Of a DNA stretch of 64,000 bases, positions 10,980 to 22,290 are shown piece after piece (positions within the stretch are counted from its first letter, which is position 1; each line of letters starts with the position of its first letter). The DNA is from Penaeus vannamei. Its lineage: Eukaryota > Arthropoda > Malacostraca > Decapoda > Penaeidae. The stretch lies in NCBI RefSeq assembly GCF_042767895.1, contig NC_091555.1:43512265-43576264 (forward strand), given 5' to 3'. The notes beneath the pieces are model-generated. The model was not told where the DNA came from and did no database searches. It saw nothing but the letters and a program-made list of their open reading frames with translations. The translations under genes were made by a program, and so were the position numbers.

Positions 10980-11239
10980 TTTTATCTTCCTCGAGCTCTC
11001 TCTTTATCTTTCTCTCGTCTCGTTTCTTTTGTATCTTTCTCTTTGGTTTTTGTTTTCTTCTCTAACTTTTTCTTTTGTCTTTTCTCCTCTGACTGACTGT
11101 CCATCAAAGTGTCCGTCTCTCTCAGTCCCTCTCTCTCTCTCTCTCTCAGGTCTCTCTCTCTCTCTCTCTCTACGGCTCTCTCTATGACTCTCTCTCTCTG
11201 CGAGTTGATAACCTGTTCGATCGTCTTTTTCTCTTTCTT

Positions 11240-11240
<1 letters not shown>
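10555..11240. repeat. Duplicated segment partly converted to CT repeat
   Basis: Copy A (about 10555-10700) and copy C (about 11082-11236) share CTCTGACTGAC, CCATCAAAGTGTCCGT, TACGGC, TATGAC and GCGAGTTGATAACCTGTTCG in the same order and at nearly the same spacing. In copy C the unique sequence between the anchors is replaced by CT dinucleotides. A third partial copy of the last block lies at 10813-10870. (CT)n arrays fill 10740-10813 and 10890-10976. Confidence 0.8.
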
Positions 11241-11405
<165 letters not shown>

Positions 11406-11439
11406 AGGTTAATTTTTGTGCTTTGGGAGAGAGCTGTCT

Positions 11440-12430
11440 CACTTCGTTCAGAGGATGGATGGAGTGAATAGAGAATGGGAATGAAGGATAAGAATGAATT
11501 AGGGGAAGTAGGAAAAGGGAATTGGGGCACAGCGAAAGAAAAGAAGGCGAAAGAAAGGGATGATTAAAAGGAGGAGGAGAGGAAAGAGAAAGAAAGATTT
11601 GGCAAAGGAATGCGGGGGGGGTGGGGGTGGGGGGGGGATACGCAAGGGGTGGAAGAAGAAGGGAGAGAGAAACGAGGAAGTTGAGGAGAAAAAGGAAAAC
11701 ATATAGTATGGAATAAGAATAAAGAAATTGTAGAAAAAAATAGAATTTGAAGAAAAGGGAGAAAAGAACTTGTAGGAAAAACAAGAGAAATTGAGAGAGA
11801 GAGAAAAAAAGAGGAATAAAAAGAAATTTGTACACACATTTTCAGAAAGAAAGTTTGACGAACAAGAAGATAAAAAACAAATTAACAAGACGGAAGTTGG
11901 CAATAAATAAAAGGGAAAAGCAAAGCGGAAATAGAAAGAGCAGAAGAATGAAAGAGCGAGCAGGTGACAGCGTTGATAACAGGAGCAGAAGCAAGGGAAA
12001 GATCAGGAGGGTGGAGGACGAAGAGGAGAGAGAAAAGGGAAGATGAGGAGGGAGGAGAGAGGATGAAGAGAGAAGGAAGAGGGGGAGGAGGAGAGAGGAG
12101 AGGAGGGAGGAAAGAGGGGAAGGAAGAGGAGGAGGAGAGAGATGAGGGAAGAGAGAGGATGAAGAGGAGGAGGAAGAGGAAAATGAGGGAGAATTGAAGA
12201 ACGAAGAGAATGATGAGTAGAGGGGAGGAAGAGGAGAAGGGAGGATTCGACGAAGAGGAAAAGTAGTAGGGAAGAGGAGATGAGGAGGAAGAGGGAGATG
12301 AGGAGGAGAAAAGACGAAGAGAATGAATAGTAAAAGGAAAGGTGAGGAGGAGAGAGGATAAAGGACGAAGAGTGGAAGGGAAGTGGAGTAGAAAAGAGAA
12401 GGAGGAAGAGGAGGAGAAACAGTTGCAGAA
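11440..12430. repeat. Purine-rich (GA, GGA, GAAA) block
   Basis: A-rich then GAGGAGGA-rich sequence. A short unique piece spans 11400-11460 and a G-run patch 11610-11640. Minus-strand frames are Ser/Leu/Phe low complexity. No gene seen. Confidence 0.7.
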
Positions 12431-12554
12431 AATCCTGGGTAAACAATGAACGTTTTAGGCATGTTTATTCCCCTTGACACCGAGGGGAGGGGAGGGGAGA
12501 GGAAGGGGGGGGGGCGGTAGCGGAACGTAGCGTTTGTGTGATTGTATCATTTAT
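12431..12554. other. Short complex spacer
   Basis: Unique sequence (GTAAACAATGAACG near 12441) followed by a G-run. Nothing recognised. Confidence 0.3.
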
Positions 12555-13340
12555 ATTTGGGTGGGGGTGGGGGGTGAGGGTGGGGAAGTAAGGAGGAGGG
12601 GGAGGAGGAAGAGGTGGGGGTCTTTGGTGGGGATGGGGAAGGTACGAGGAGGAGGGTGGAAGGGAGGAGACATTGGGGTGGGGAAGGAAGGAGGAGGAGG
12701 AGGAGGAGGGAGGGAGGGGACATTGGGGTGGGGAAGGAAGGAGGAGGGGAAGGAGGAAGAGGAAGGGGTCTTAAGTGGGGGTGGGGAAGGAAGAGGAGGA
12801 GGAGGAGGGAGGGAGAGGACATTGGGGTGGGGGAAGGAATGAGGAGGAGGGGAGGGAGGGAGGGAGAGGACATTAGGGTGGGGGAAGTAAGGAGGAGGGG
12901 AGGGAGGGAGGGGACATTGGGGTGGGGAAGGAAGGAGGAGGAGGGGAGGGAGGGAGGAGACATTGGGGTGGGGAAGGAATGAGGAGGAGGAGGGGAGGGA
13001 GGGAGGGGACATTGGGGTGGGGAAGGGAGGAGGAGGAGGGGAGGGAGGGAGGGGACATTGGGGTGGGGAAGGAAGGAGGAGGAGGGGGGAAGGGGGAGGG
13101 GACATTGGGGTGGGGAAGGAAGGTGGAGGGGGAGGAGGAGGAAGAGGAGGGGGTCTTAGGTGGGGGCTGGGGGTGGGGAAGGTAGGAGGAGGAGGGGGGG
13201 AGGGAGGGGTGGGGAAGGAAGGAGGAGGGGAGGGAGGGAGGGGACATTGGGGTGGGGAAGGAAGGAGGAGGAGGGGGGGAAGGGAGGGGACATTGGGGTG
13301 GGGAAGGAAGGGAGGGAGGGGGAGCATAGGTGGGGGACGG
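12555..13340. repeat. G-rich minisatellite, 43-51-bp units, about 16 copies
   Basis: The word GACATTGGGGTGGGGAAGGA, or a close variant, begins at about 12669, 12719, 12818, 12869, 12913, 12959, 13008, 13055, 13100, 13245 and 13288. The units between are GGAGGAGGGGAGGGAGGGAG with copy-number differences. Two longer spacers carry GTCTTAGGTGGGGG. G-quadruplex-prone. Confidence 0.9.
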
Positions 13341-13379
13341 GAGGTGCTCGTGATAACAACGGAGAGGGAAAGATGTATT

Positions 13380-13790
13380 TGGGTTTGAAAGGTTTTTAAA
13401 GGAAGGTTGTTATGTATTTCATTTGTTTAAATTCCAAAGTCTTTGTTGGGTAATATTTCCGATTTGTCGACGATTCGGGGTGTTGGCTGGAAATTCATGA
13501 ATAGGTTGAATGGCTTGGTTTAATTTTCTTTTTTTGTGGCTTTGATGTATTTATTATCATTTTTCTGTTTTATTATTTTTTATTTATTTTATTTCATTTT
13601 ATTTATTTATTTACTTTATTATCATTATTTTATTTATTTATTTATGTTTTATTTATATATTTATTTTTTATTTATTTATTTACTTTTTTATTTTTATTAT
13701 TTATTTATTTATTTATTATTATTATTTTATTATTTTTTTAGGACTAGAATATTTCTTTTCTTTTCTTTTTTGTGTAAAGTATAGTTAGAG
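13380..13790. repeat. (TTTA)n-rich tract
   Basis: A short unique left part to about 13545 precedes a TTTATTTA/TTATTT array to about 13740 and a TTTTCTTTTC run. Confidence 0.8.
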
Positions 13791-13985
13791 ATCCGAGCCT
13801 TTCCAGTTGTCCGATCTGGCAGAGTTGCGCTCGGGAGGAAAGGATGCACAGGCACTCTCTCTCGCCCCGGGGATGGCTTGGCACTCCGGCTTGGCACTCC
13901 GGCTTGGCGCTCTGGGACGGGGGCTGGCCGGCTCGACAAATTGCCCGTTCTCCAGGATTCCGGTTCTCGTTTTCGTATTTCGGTG
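13790..13985. other. Complex GC-rich island with small tandem repeat
   Basis: Unique sequence containing GGCTTGGCACTCC tandem units (about 13875-13912). Several frames are open with no recognised protein. Confidence 0.4.
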
Positions 13986-13994
13986 TTTTTTTCC

Positions 13995-14037
<43 letters not shown>

Positions 14038-14280
14038 TGTCTGTGTCTGTGTTTTGGGCCAATTTTTTTTTTCTTTTCTTTTTCTCTTACTCACTTTCAC
14101 TGTTCTTGTGTTTGTATTTCGTTTTTTATTCTCTCTCTCTCTCTCTCTTTCTTATCCATTCCTCCTTTTATTCTCTCCACTTCTTTTCGCTCTCCCATTC
14201 TCTCCCTTTTACACGTTTCTTTATTCTTTTTTCTTCCTCTTCTTTCCCTTCGTCTCTCTCTCGTTCCTTATATGGTAATG
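13985..14280. repeat. (CTTT)n and CT-rich tract
   Basis: A (CTTT)n array at about 13997-14038, then T/C-rich low complexity. Confidence 0.75.
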
Positions 14281-14607
14281 CGCAAAACAGCTATTTATTT
14301 ACTTTGAAATTATTAGTATTTTCTAATTATCTCTTTATTCAATTATTATATTTCATTGTTTGTTTATGCTTTATCAAAGCTATGTATTTATTTATTCATT
14401 CATTTATATATTTATTTATTTATTTTAATGACGTCGACACTAAATTGAGATTTTATGCAAATAGCGCCCTTAGGTCCGGTTCCCCGCTGGCAGTGGCCTG
14501 TTAAGTGTCCTAATATTGGTGGCCGGCCATTAGTGATATCTGTACTTGATAAGATAAGGGCTGTGTGTTGTTTCGTTCGTGTATTGGGCAGTGTGTGCGG
14601 TTGGTAA
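14281..14607. other. AT-rich complex spacer
   Basis: AT-rich sequence with a TTTATTTA tract near 14390-14430 and a CRE-like TGACGTCG near 14429. No gene seen. Confidence 0.35.
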
Positions 14608-14608
14608 G

Positions 14609-14663
<55 letters not shown>

Positions 14664-14862
14664 TCTGTCTGTCTGTATGTATGTATGTACGTGTCTATCT
14701 ATCTATCTGTCTACTATATCTGTTTATATATCTATCTGTCTATTATATATGTTTTTCTATCTATCTATATACTATATCTGTTTATCTATTTATTTACTAT
14801 ATCTGTTTATCTGTCTATCTATCTATCCACTATACCTGTGTATCTATTTATCTGTCTGGCAG
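14608..14862. repeat. (GT)n then CTAT/CTGT tetranucleotides
   Basis: (GT)n at about 14609-14661, then (GTCT), (GTAT) and (CTAT) arrays with an imperfect repeat of CTATATCTGTTTATCTAT. Confidence 0.9.
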
Positions 14863-14879
14863 TCACCCTCCGTTTTCTC

Positions 14880-15595
14880 TCATTTTGCGTTTCCGTCTAC
14901 CTGTCCGCCTTTCCTTCTGTGTCCTTGTATATCTGTCAACCTGTTTGTCTGTTTGTTCGTCTGTCCGCTTGTGTGTCCGTCCGTCCGTTTGCTTGTGTGC
15001 CCGTCTGTTTGCCTGTCCATCTGTCCGTTTGCCTTTCTGTCCCTCCGTCCGTTTGCTTGTGTGTCTGTCCGTTTGCCTGTCTGTCCCTCCGTCCGTTTGC
15101 TTGTGTGTCTGTCCATCCGTGTGCATGTCTGTCCGTCCATCCGTTTGCCTGTCTGTCTGTCCGTTTGCTTGTGTGTCTGTCCGTCCGTCCGTTTGCATGT
15201 CTATCTGTCCGTTTGCGTGTCTGTCCATCCGTCCGTTTGCCTGTCTCTCCCTCCGTCCGTTTGCATGTCTGTCCATCCGTAGGTTTGCATGTCTGTCCGT
15301 CCATCCGTCCATCCGTTTGCCTGTCCATCTGTCCGATTGCCTTTCTGTCCCTCCGTTCGTTTGCTTGAGTGTCCGTCCGTTTGCATGTCTGTCCGTCCAT
15401 CCGTCCGTCCGTTTGCCTGTCTGTCCCTCCGTTCGTTTACTTGTGTGTCCGTCCGTTTACATGTCTGTCCATCCGTTTGCCTGTCTGTCCGTCCATCCGT
15501 TTGCCTGTCCCTCCGTCCGTTTGCCTTTCTGTTTCCGTCCGTTTGCATGTCTGTCCGTCCATCCGTCCATCCGTTTGCCTGTCTGCCAAACCGCC
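14880..15595. repeat. Degenerate TCCG/TCTG minisatellite
   Basis: Dozens of short units built from GTCCGTCCGTTTGCCTGTCT and TTTGCTTGTGTGTCTGTCC. All six frames stay open through much of it, giving Cys/Val/Ser or Thr/Asp/Arg repeats that are not genes. Confidence 0.9.
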
Positions 15596-15599
15596 TGCC

Positions 15600-15715
15600 C
15601 ATATGCCTGCGCGTCGGGCTGCCCTCCCTGTTGCAAAGGGCGTGTTGTGACGTCGCCGACCCGACCCGACCGAAAAAGAATCCTGTGGTCGATATGGACT
15701 CGCTTTGCAATTGAG
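15600..15715. other. Complex island with CRE-like site
   Basis: Unique sequence carrying TGTGACGTCG at 15646-15655 and (GACCC)n-like CCGACCCGACCCGACC at about 15657-15672. Confidence 0.4.
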
Positions 15716-16200
15716 ACGGGGCGGGGGGCGGGGGGGAGGGGGGGTTAAAGAGGACAAGGAGGAGGGGAATGGGAAGTAAAAGAGGGGGGAGAAGTAGAAG
15801 GGGAAGGAGGAATAGGAAGAAGTGGTGAGGGGAATGTAAGTTAGGAAGATAGTCGGAGGGAAAGAGGAGAAGCAGGAAGGGCGATAGAAGGGAGGAGGGG
15901 GAAGGGAAGATAGAGAGGGGAGAAGTAGGAGGAGGTGGTTAGGGGAATGCAAGTGAGAAAGATAGAGAGAAGGAGAGAGAAAAAAGCAGGAGGGGGAGGG
16001 GGTTAAGTAGAAGGGGACAAGAGACTAGGAGAAGGTGGTTAGGGGATGTAAATTAGAAGGATAGAAAGAAAGAAAGAGAGAAAAGAAGCAGAATGAGCGA
16101 TAGAAAAGCAGGTAGGGGGAATTTTAAAGGGTGGCCGAGGAGTAGAGGGTTGGAGTAGGGGTGGACGGGAGGGGAGGAGGGGAGGGAGGGGGAGAGGGAG
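15716..16200. repeat. Purine-rich block
   Basis: GGGGAGG/GAAGAAG words. AGGTGGTTAGGGGAATG (or a near copy) recurs at about 15823, 15933 and 16034, giving a degenerate repeat of about 105 bp. Confidence 0.6.
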
Positions 16201-16204
16201 GGTG

Positions 16205-16675
<471 letters not shown>

Positions 16676-16880
16676 TTAGTCCTTTGTATAGAGGTGTTCC
16701 CCCCCTCCTTTTATTTATTTGATTTGTTTTCCTTTTTGTTTTGTTATGAGTTTTCTGTTTCTGTCTTTCTTGTTTTTTCGTTCTTTCTGACGTTACAGAA
16801 TGCGGTGTTATTGTTGCTCTCTCTCTCTCTCTCTATCTATCCTTATCTCTCTTTTCTACATATTTATCTAGTTTAATTTC
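16676..16880. other. T-rich spacer
   Basis: T-rich low complexity with a short CT array at 16818-16836. Nothing recognised. Confidence 0.4.
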
Positions 16881-17931
16881 TCTTCTCTCCTCTCTCAACT
16901 CCCTCCTCCCTCCCTCTCCTTCTCTCCTTTCCCTCCTTTCCTTCCTCTTCCCCATCCTCTCTCCCTCTCCCCCATCCCCTCCTCCTTCCCTCTCTCCTTT
17001 TCCCTTCCCCTCCCCCCATCTTTCCCCCTCCTTTCCTTCCTTTCTTCCTTTCCTTCCACCCCCTCTCTCCCTCTCCCCCTCCTTCCCTCTCTCCTTTCCC
17101 TTCCCCTCCCCCTCTTCCCCCTCTCCTTTCCCCTTCCCTCCCCCCTCCTTCCCCCTCTCCTTTCCCCTTCCCTCCCTCCTCCTCCCCCTTCCCCTCCCCC
17201 TCCTTTCCCCTCTCCTTTCCCCTTCCCTTCCCCCTCCTTCCCTCTCTCCTTTCCCCTTTCCTTCCCTTTCCTTCCACCCCCTTCCCTCTCCCCCTCCTCC
17301 TCCCCTTCCCCCTCTCCCTTCCCTCTCTCCTTTCCCCCTTCCCCTTCCCCTCCCTCCCCTCCTCCTTCCCTCTCTCCTTCCTTCCCTTCCCTCCCCCTCC
17401 TTCCCCCTCTCCTTTCCCCTTCCTCCTCCCTCCTTCCCCCTTCCCCTCCTCCTTCCCTCTCTCCCTTTCCCCTTCCCTTCCCCCTTCCTCTCCCTCTCTC
17501 CTTTCCCTTCCCTTCCCTTCCCTTCCCACTCTCCTTTCCCCCTCCCCCCTTCCCCTCCCCCTCCTTCCCCCTCCTTCCTTTCCTTCCTTCCCTCCTCCCC
17601 CTCCTTCCCCCTTCCCTCTCTCCTTTTCCCCTTCCCCTCCTCTCTCCTTCCCTCTCCTCCTTTCCCCTTTCCTTCCTTTCCTTCCACCTCCTTCCCTCTC
17701 TCCTTCCCCCTCTCCTTTCCCCTTCCCCCTCCCCTCCCCCCTTCCCTCTCCCCTTCCCTTCCTCCTCCTCCTTCCCCTTCCCCTCCCCTCCTCCTTCCCC
17801 TCTCCCTTTCCCCTTCCCCTCCTCCTTCCTCCTCTCCTTCCCCCCCCCTCCCCCCTCCCTCCTTCCCTCTCTCCTTTCCCCTCCCCCTCCATTCCCTCCT
17901 TCCCCTCCCCTTCCCCTTCCCCCCTCCCTTC
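16881..17931. repeat. 1,051-nt G-free polypyrimidine tract
   Basis: Only ten purines occur, all A (16897, 16898, 16954, 16974, 17019, 17058, 17276, 17528, 17686, 17891), and there is no G on the plus strand. The longest uninterrupted pyrimidine run is 17277-17527 (251 nt). Units such as CCCTCTCTCCTTTCCCCTTC recur irregularly. Such mirror-prone tracts can form intramolecular triplex (H-DNA). The minus strand gives a long Gly/Arg/Glu frame that is an artefact. Confidence 0.95.
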
Positions 17932-18082
17932 CACGTCACCCTGCACGAGGTGTTATGGAAATTTCGAGCCGCGCCGTTCGAAGTTTTCATGCCGTTCGGA
18001 ATCTTTTTGGAAAATATTTTCGTTCTGCATGGCTCCTTCGCTCGCATAGTTTCTGTTGACGGAGTCGTTGTCGGAGAGAGAG

Positions 18083-18086
<4 letters not shown>
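17932..18086. other. Complex island with an unassigned open frame
   Basis: Between the polypyrimidine tract and a GT array, a forward frame without a stop reads FHVTLHEVLWKFRAAPFEVF and continues about 30 residues of mixed composition before the GT repeat. There is no ATG near the left boundary and no family is recognised. The minus strand is also open, so coding status is doubtful. Confidence 0.25.
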
Positions 18087-18123
<37 letters not shown>

Positions 18124-18131
18124 TGTGTGTG

Positions 18132-18190
<59 letters not shown>
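18087..18190. repeat. (GT)n microsatellite
   Basis: About 100 nt of GT with single TA and CG interruptions. Confidence 0.97.
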
Positions 18191-18191
<1 letters not shown>

Positions 18192-18420
18192 GGAGGGGAA
18201 GTTAAGCCGCGCGGTTTGTTTGGTGGTGGAAGTTTTTTCCGTGTGACGTCGGGTCCGGGGGGGGAGGGGAGGGAAGGGAGGGGAGGAAGGGTTGGAGTTT
18301 CCTAGGTTTTTCTCTCTGTTGTTGTTGTTGTTGTTGTTGAGGGCGTTTTCCGTTTTGTTTTGGGGGGTTGTTGGGGAGTGGAGGCGGGCTGAATTATTGT
18401 TATGGATAAGTGTTTTTATT
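18191..18420. other. G/T-rich complex spacer
   Basis: Contains TGTGACGTCG at 18242-18251, a GGGAGGGAAGG purine patch and (GTT)n at about 18318-18340. Confidence 0.4.
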
Positions 18421-18925
18421 TTCTTGTCTTTCTGCTCCCCTCCTTCTGTATTTCCCCTCTTTCCTTCTCTCCCTCCTTCCCTTCCTCCAGCCCTCTCCCT
18501 CCCTCCCTCCCTCCCTCGCCTGTTCTCTTTCCCACTCCCAATCTCTCTCTTCCCTTCTTTCTTCCTCTTTCTCCCTCTTTCTCTCCATCCTTCATTCACA
18601 CTTTCTCTCTATTTCTCTTGCACAGTTTCTTTCTCCCTGTTTCTTCTTTATTAATCTTTAATTTCTCCTGATTTTTAATCCTCCCTCCCCCTCCCTCCTC
18701 CTCCTTCCTTCTCCTTCCTCCCCCTCCCTCCTCCTCCCTTCCTCCTTCCTTCTCCCTCCCTCCTCCTTCCTCTTCCTCCCTCCTCCTTCCCCCTCCCTCC
18801 CTCCTCCTCAACCTCCCCTCCCTCCCTCCTCCTTCCCCCTCCAACCTCCCCTCCCTCCCTCCCTCCTCCAACCTCCTCTTCCCCCCTCCTCCTCCTCTTC
18901 CTCCTCTTCCTCCCTCTCCTTCCTG
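18421..18925. repeat. Pyrimidine-rich CTCC/CCTT block
   Basis: CT-rich low complexity, almost purely pyrimidine from 18680 to 18925 with CCTCCCTCCTCCTTCC repeats. Confidence 0.8.
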
Positions 18926-19080
18926 CTTTCAAAAGAGAAAGAGCAGAGAGAGAAAAAAAACAAAGAGGGTATTCACGAGAGAAAGACAGTAAATATCAGG
19001 CCTAAAAATGCGAACGAGGAGACTTGACGAAAGAGGGGGGGAAATTAAGGGGTGGGGGGTGAAGAAAGGATTAGGAGGGG
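18926..19080. other. Short A-rich spacer
   Basis: Unique A/G-rich sequence; no feature recognised. Confidence 0.3.
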
Positions 19081-19290
19081 GGTGGTGGTGAGGATGAGGA
19101 TTGTTTAGGTGGTGGTGGTGGTGGTGGTGTTGAGGTGGTGGTGGTGTTGAGGATTCTGTGGGGGTTGGTGAGTGTGAGGGGTGGTGGTGGTGGTGAGGAG
19201 AATGATTGTGGAGGTGACGGTGGTGGTGATGGTGTTGAGATACTGTTTGTGGTGATGGTGACGGTGGCGGTGGTGTGAATTATGGTAATC
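19080..19290. repeat. (GGT)n/GTGGTG repeat
   Basis: Imperfect GGTGGTGGT arrays with GTTGAGG and GATGGTG interruptions. Confidence 0.8.
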
Positions 19291-19700
19291 GTAATAGTAA
19301 GAGTGATATAGTGAAAACAGTAAAAGTAGCAATACTAAAATGATAACAGCAATACAACAACAGTAAAAATAAAAACAAAAATGATTACGATAATGATAAA
19401 GATCATGATACATTCATAGTCAGGATCGCCAGAACCAGAATCATATCCAAGGAGAACTCGAACCGGTTCCCCTCCCCCCGCCCTCCCCTTCCCCCCTTCC
19501 CCTCCCCCTCCCCTTCCACATTCCCTCCACTCCCCCTCTCCCTCTGCCCTCCCCTTCCCCCCTTCCCCCTCCACTCCCTCTCCCCCCTTCCCCTCTTCCC
19601 CCCCATTCCTCCACTTCCCTCCCCGGCGTGGCGAGAACCGGCGATCGAAACATTCAAACATTCCGAACAAGGTGAACCGCGATCCTGTTACCTGGCATGC
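19291..19700. other. AT-rich then C-rich spacer
   Basis: AT-rich sequence to 19440, a C/T-rich patch of CCCTTCCCCCCTTCCCC at 19470-19620, then a short unique piece to 19700. No gene. Confidence 0.4.
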
Positions 19701-20075
19701 GAGGGGCGGGTGGGGGGTGGGGGGGGGAGGGGAGGTTTTGATGTTAGGGGAGAGGGAGGGTGGAGGGAGGGAGGAAGAGGAGGGAGGAGGGATGGTTGGG
19801 GGTGGAGGGGGGAGGAGGGATGGTTGAGGGTGGAGGGGAAGGAGGAGGGATGGTTGGGGGTGGAGAGGAAGGAGGAGGAGGGATGGTTGGGTGTGGAGGG
19901 GAAGGAGAGGGATGGTTGGGGGTAGAGGGGAAGGAGGAGGGATGGTTGGGGGTGGAGGGAGGAGGAGGGATGGTTGGGGGTGGAGGGGAAGGGGTGGGAG
20001 GTAAGGGGAGTTTAGGGTTATTGGTAAGGGGATGAGGGGAGGGTGGAAGGAGGGGAGGGGGAGGAGGGAAGAGGG
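19700..20075. repeat. G-rich minisatellite, about 30-bp units
   Basis: GGGATGGTTGGGGGTGGAGG recurs about seven times with GGAAGGAGGA spacers, then grades into GGGGAGGG. Confidence 0.85.
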
Positions 20076-20245
20076 AGGGATGAGGGTAGCAATAACCAGA
20101 TCTCGGCATGTATGTAAGCGATTCCAGAGGGCTTCGGGCGAGGTCGAACGGGCGGCCGACTGTCAACTGGCAAAGTGATGAATAAATACGGTCACGGATA
20201 TTGATGTAGACGACACGTAGGCCTACGCGTTGACACACACACGTG
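20076..20245. other. Complex island
   Basis: Unique sequence with TAGGCCTA at 20218-20225. A minus-strand frame of about 50 mixed residues crosses it; no family is recognised. Confidence 0.35.
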
Positions 20246-20471
20246 TTGGTTAAGCAGAATGAGCATACACACATGCATATCAATGGCGCATATGCACATG
20301 TACGCACACACTCACACTCACTACACACATACACGTACACTCACAAACAGAAAGCCAATGAGAGGGACAGCACCCCCCCCCCTCACCATGAACAGACTAA
20401 CACCCCCCACCTCCACCCTCCCCATGAACAGACTAACACCCCCCCCCACCCAACGCACAGACCGACAGAGC

Positions 20472-20474
<3 letters not shown>
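20246..20474. repeat. CA-rich and CACCCCCC patches
   Basis: ACACACAT-type low complexity, then two tandem copies of a unit containing CATGAACAGACTAACACC (about 20389 and 20424). Confidence 0.6.
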
Positions 20475-20530
<56 letters not shown>

Positions 20531-20645
20531 GGGAGGAAGAGAGAGAGAGAGAGGAAGGGAGGGAGGAAGAGAGAGAGAGAGAAAGAGAGGAAGGAAGGAA
20601 GGAAGAGAGAGAGAGAGAGGAAGGAAGGAAGAGAGAGAGAGAGCG
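20475..20645. repeat. (GA)n with GGAAGG interruptions
   Basis: GA array with recurring GAGGAAGGGAGGAAGAGAGA units. Confidence 0.9.
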
Positions 20646-20955
20646 AGAGTAGAAAATAGAAACCGGAATTGAATTCGGGTTTAACGAGAGAGTACAGCGT
20701 CGAGCGCCGCCTGTGCTTTTTCCTCCTCCTCTGCCCATTTCCGCTAACTGCAGAGGCCGGCCAGGTAATTACCCACAACAGGTAATCCACTTTGCCGATT
20801 ATATGCCGGTCTGTCTCGTCATGCAGCCGGATCTCGGGGGGGGGGGGGTGATGCCTGCCACTCTGCATCATGCACGGTTCATGCTAATGCGCGGGCGCTG
20901 TTGACTGCGTGGAGGCCGGGCGGTGAGATGCGGGAGTCAGCAAGATTAGACCTTT
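20646..20955. other. Complex island with homeodomain-type palindrome
   Basis: Unique sequence. GGTAATTACC at 20764-20773 is a perfect 10-bp palindrome with a TAATTA core, and GGTAATCC follows at 20781. Frames are open on both strands (about 60 mixed residues) without any recognised protein. Confidence 0.4.
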
Positions 20956-21125
20956 TTTCTTTTTTTCCTTTTTTTTCTTCTTTTTTTCTTTTTTCTCTTT
21001 CTTTCTTTCTTTCTCTCTTTCTTTGTTTCTTTCTCTCTTTCTTTCTTTCTCTTTTTCTTTCTTTTTTTCTTTCTTTCTTTCTTTTCTTTCTCTTTTTTTC
21101 TTTCTTTCTTTCTTTCTTTTCATTT

Positions 21126-21161
<36 letters not shown>

Positions 21162-21176
21162 TCCTTCTCTCTTTTT
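20956..21176. repeat. (CTTT)n microsatellite
   Basis: CTTT array with T-run interruptions. Confidence 0.93.
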
Positions 21177-21420
21177 TTGGGGGGATGAGGGTGGTAGAGG
21201 TGGGGGAGGGGAGAATGAGGAAAGGGAGGGGGAGGAGGGGGAAGGTGGAAAAGGAGGGGTAGGAAGGGGAAGAAGAAGAGGAGGAGGAGGAGGAGCAGGG
21301 GAGGAAAAAGAGGGGAAAGGGAAAGAGAAGAGGAAGAAGAAAAGAAAAGAAGAAAGAAAGAAAAGGTGATGATGCACAAGAACAAGAAATATGCGAGATC
21401 TTTTACCTTTCTCAGACACA
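21177..21420. repeat. Purine-rich block
   Basis: GGAGGAGG then GAAAGAAAAG words; no gene. Confidence 0.6.
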
Positions 21421-21524
21421 AACACCTCCCCATAAAAAAAAAAAAATAATAATAATAATAAATAAATAAATAAAAAAACGATTACAAAGACAAAGGCATC
21501 GAAAGGCGCATCCGTCTACAGCTG

Positions 21525-21615
21525 CCTTCCAATCAGCCCTAATCAGACGCCCCCCAATCGCCTGTCCAGTTCGGGATTGGTTGGGATCCTGCAAAGCTAC
21601 GGGGGATTTGGCGGA
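21525..21615. promoter_or_regulatory. CCAAT cluster plus E2F-like site
   Basis: CCAAT at 21529-21533 and 21554-21558 and its reverse ATTGG at 21576-21580 fall within 52 bp, followed by TTTGGCGG at 21607-21614. NF-Y sites spaced about 20-25 bp plus an E2F-type site resemble a TATA-less promoter. No transcription unit is visible beside it. Confidence 0.3.
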
Positions 21616-22130
21616 TTTTTTTTTTCGCGGAGGGAGAGAAGGGGTCTTATTGATTGATTGATTGTTTGTTTGTTTGTTTTATGTTTTACAGATTTGTTTT
21701 GTATGTGTTGCCTTTCGGTCTGTCTCTTTCTCTTTCTCTCACTCTTTCTCTCTCTATCTCTATCTATCTGTCTGTTTATATATTAAAAGAGAAAAAATCT
21801 CCCTCTCTCTTTTTCTTGATCCTCCTTTTTCTTCCTCTCTCTTCCTATCTCCTACTTACCTTACTCTCTTTCTCATCTCCCCTCTCCCTCTCTCCCTGCA
21901 AATCTGCCTTTCCTCAGCAAGGATTTCATTGCACTTGTTGCTTAGTTTCTTTTCTTTGTTTATTCGTTTCCATTTCTATTTCTTTTTTTCAGGTTTTCAT
22001 ATTGTTGAGATTTTCGCCTTGATGTAGGCCTATATAGTTTTATTTCCAGATTTTTTTTTTATCTTTTTCTTTTCATTTTTTCTTGTTTTTTTTTCTTGAC
22101 GTGTGTGATTTACAAGCATAATAAACAAAG
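21616..22130. repeat. T-rich and CT-rich low complexity
   Basis: TTGATTGATTG and TTGTTTGTTTG arrays, CTCT tracts and T-runs, with TAGGCCTA at 22025-22032. Confidence 0.55.
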
Positions 22131-22290
22131 TGGTTTCCGTCTGTCGTTCTCAACATGTCATGACAGGTTTATTACATGTCGTGACCTAATGGACAAGATA
22201 ATACGTCGTTAGGATCACGTGACTTTCCGTGACGCCATGAAGTGAAGTGTCGTAGGCCTATTTAGCCAATGGGGGATTAAATGTGAAGAG
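22131..22290. other. Complex island rich in TGTCATG, E-box and TAGGCCTA
   Basis: Contains overlapping TGTCATG/CATGACA (22156-22165), TGACAG followed by GTTTATTAC (22161-22175), the E-box palindrome TCACGTGA (22215-22222), TAGGCCTA (22253-22260) and a CCAAT. Confidence 0.45.

Noticed and set aside
14880..15600. CRISPR-like or tandem spacer structure in the TCCG array
   Set aside because: The units are short, degenerate and lack unique spacers. The context is eukaryotic simple repeat.
16833..18599. 588-codon minus-strand Gly/Arg/Glu frame
   Set aside because: It is the translation of the complement of a G-free polypyrimidine tract and a GT array.
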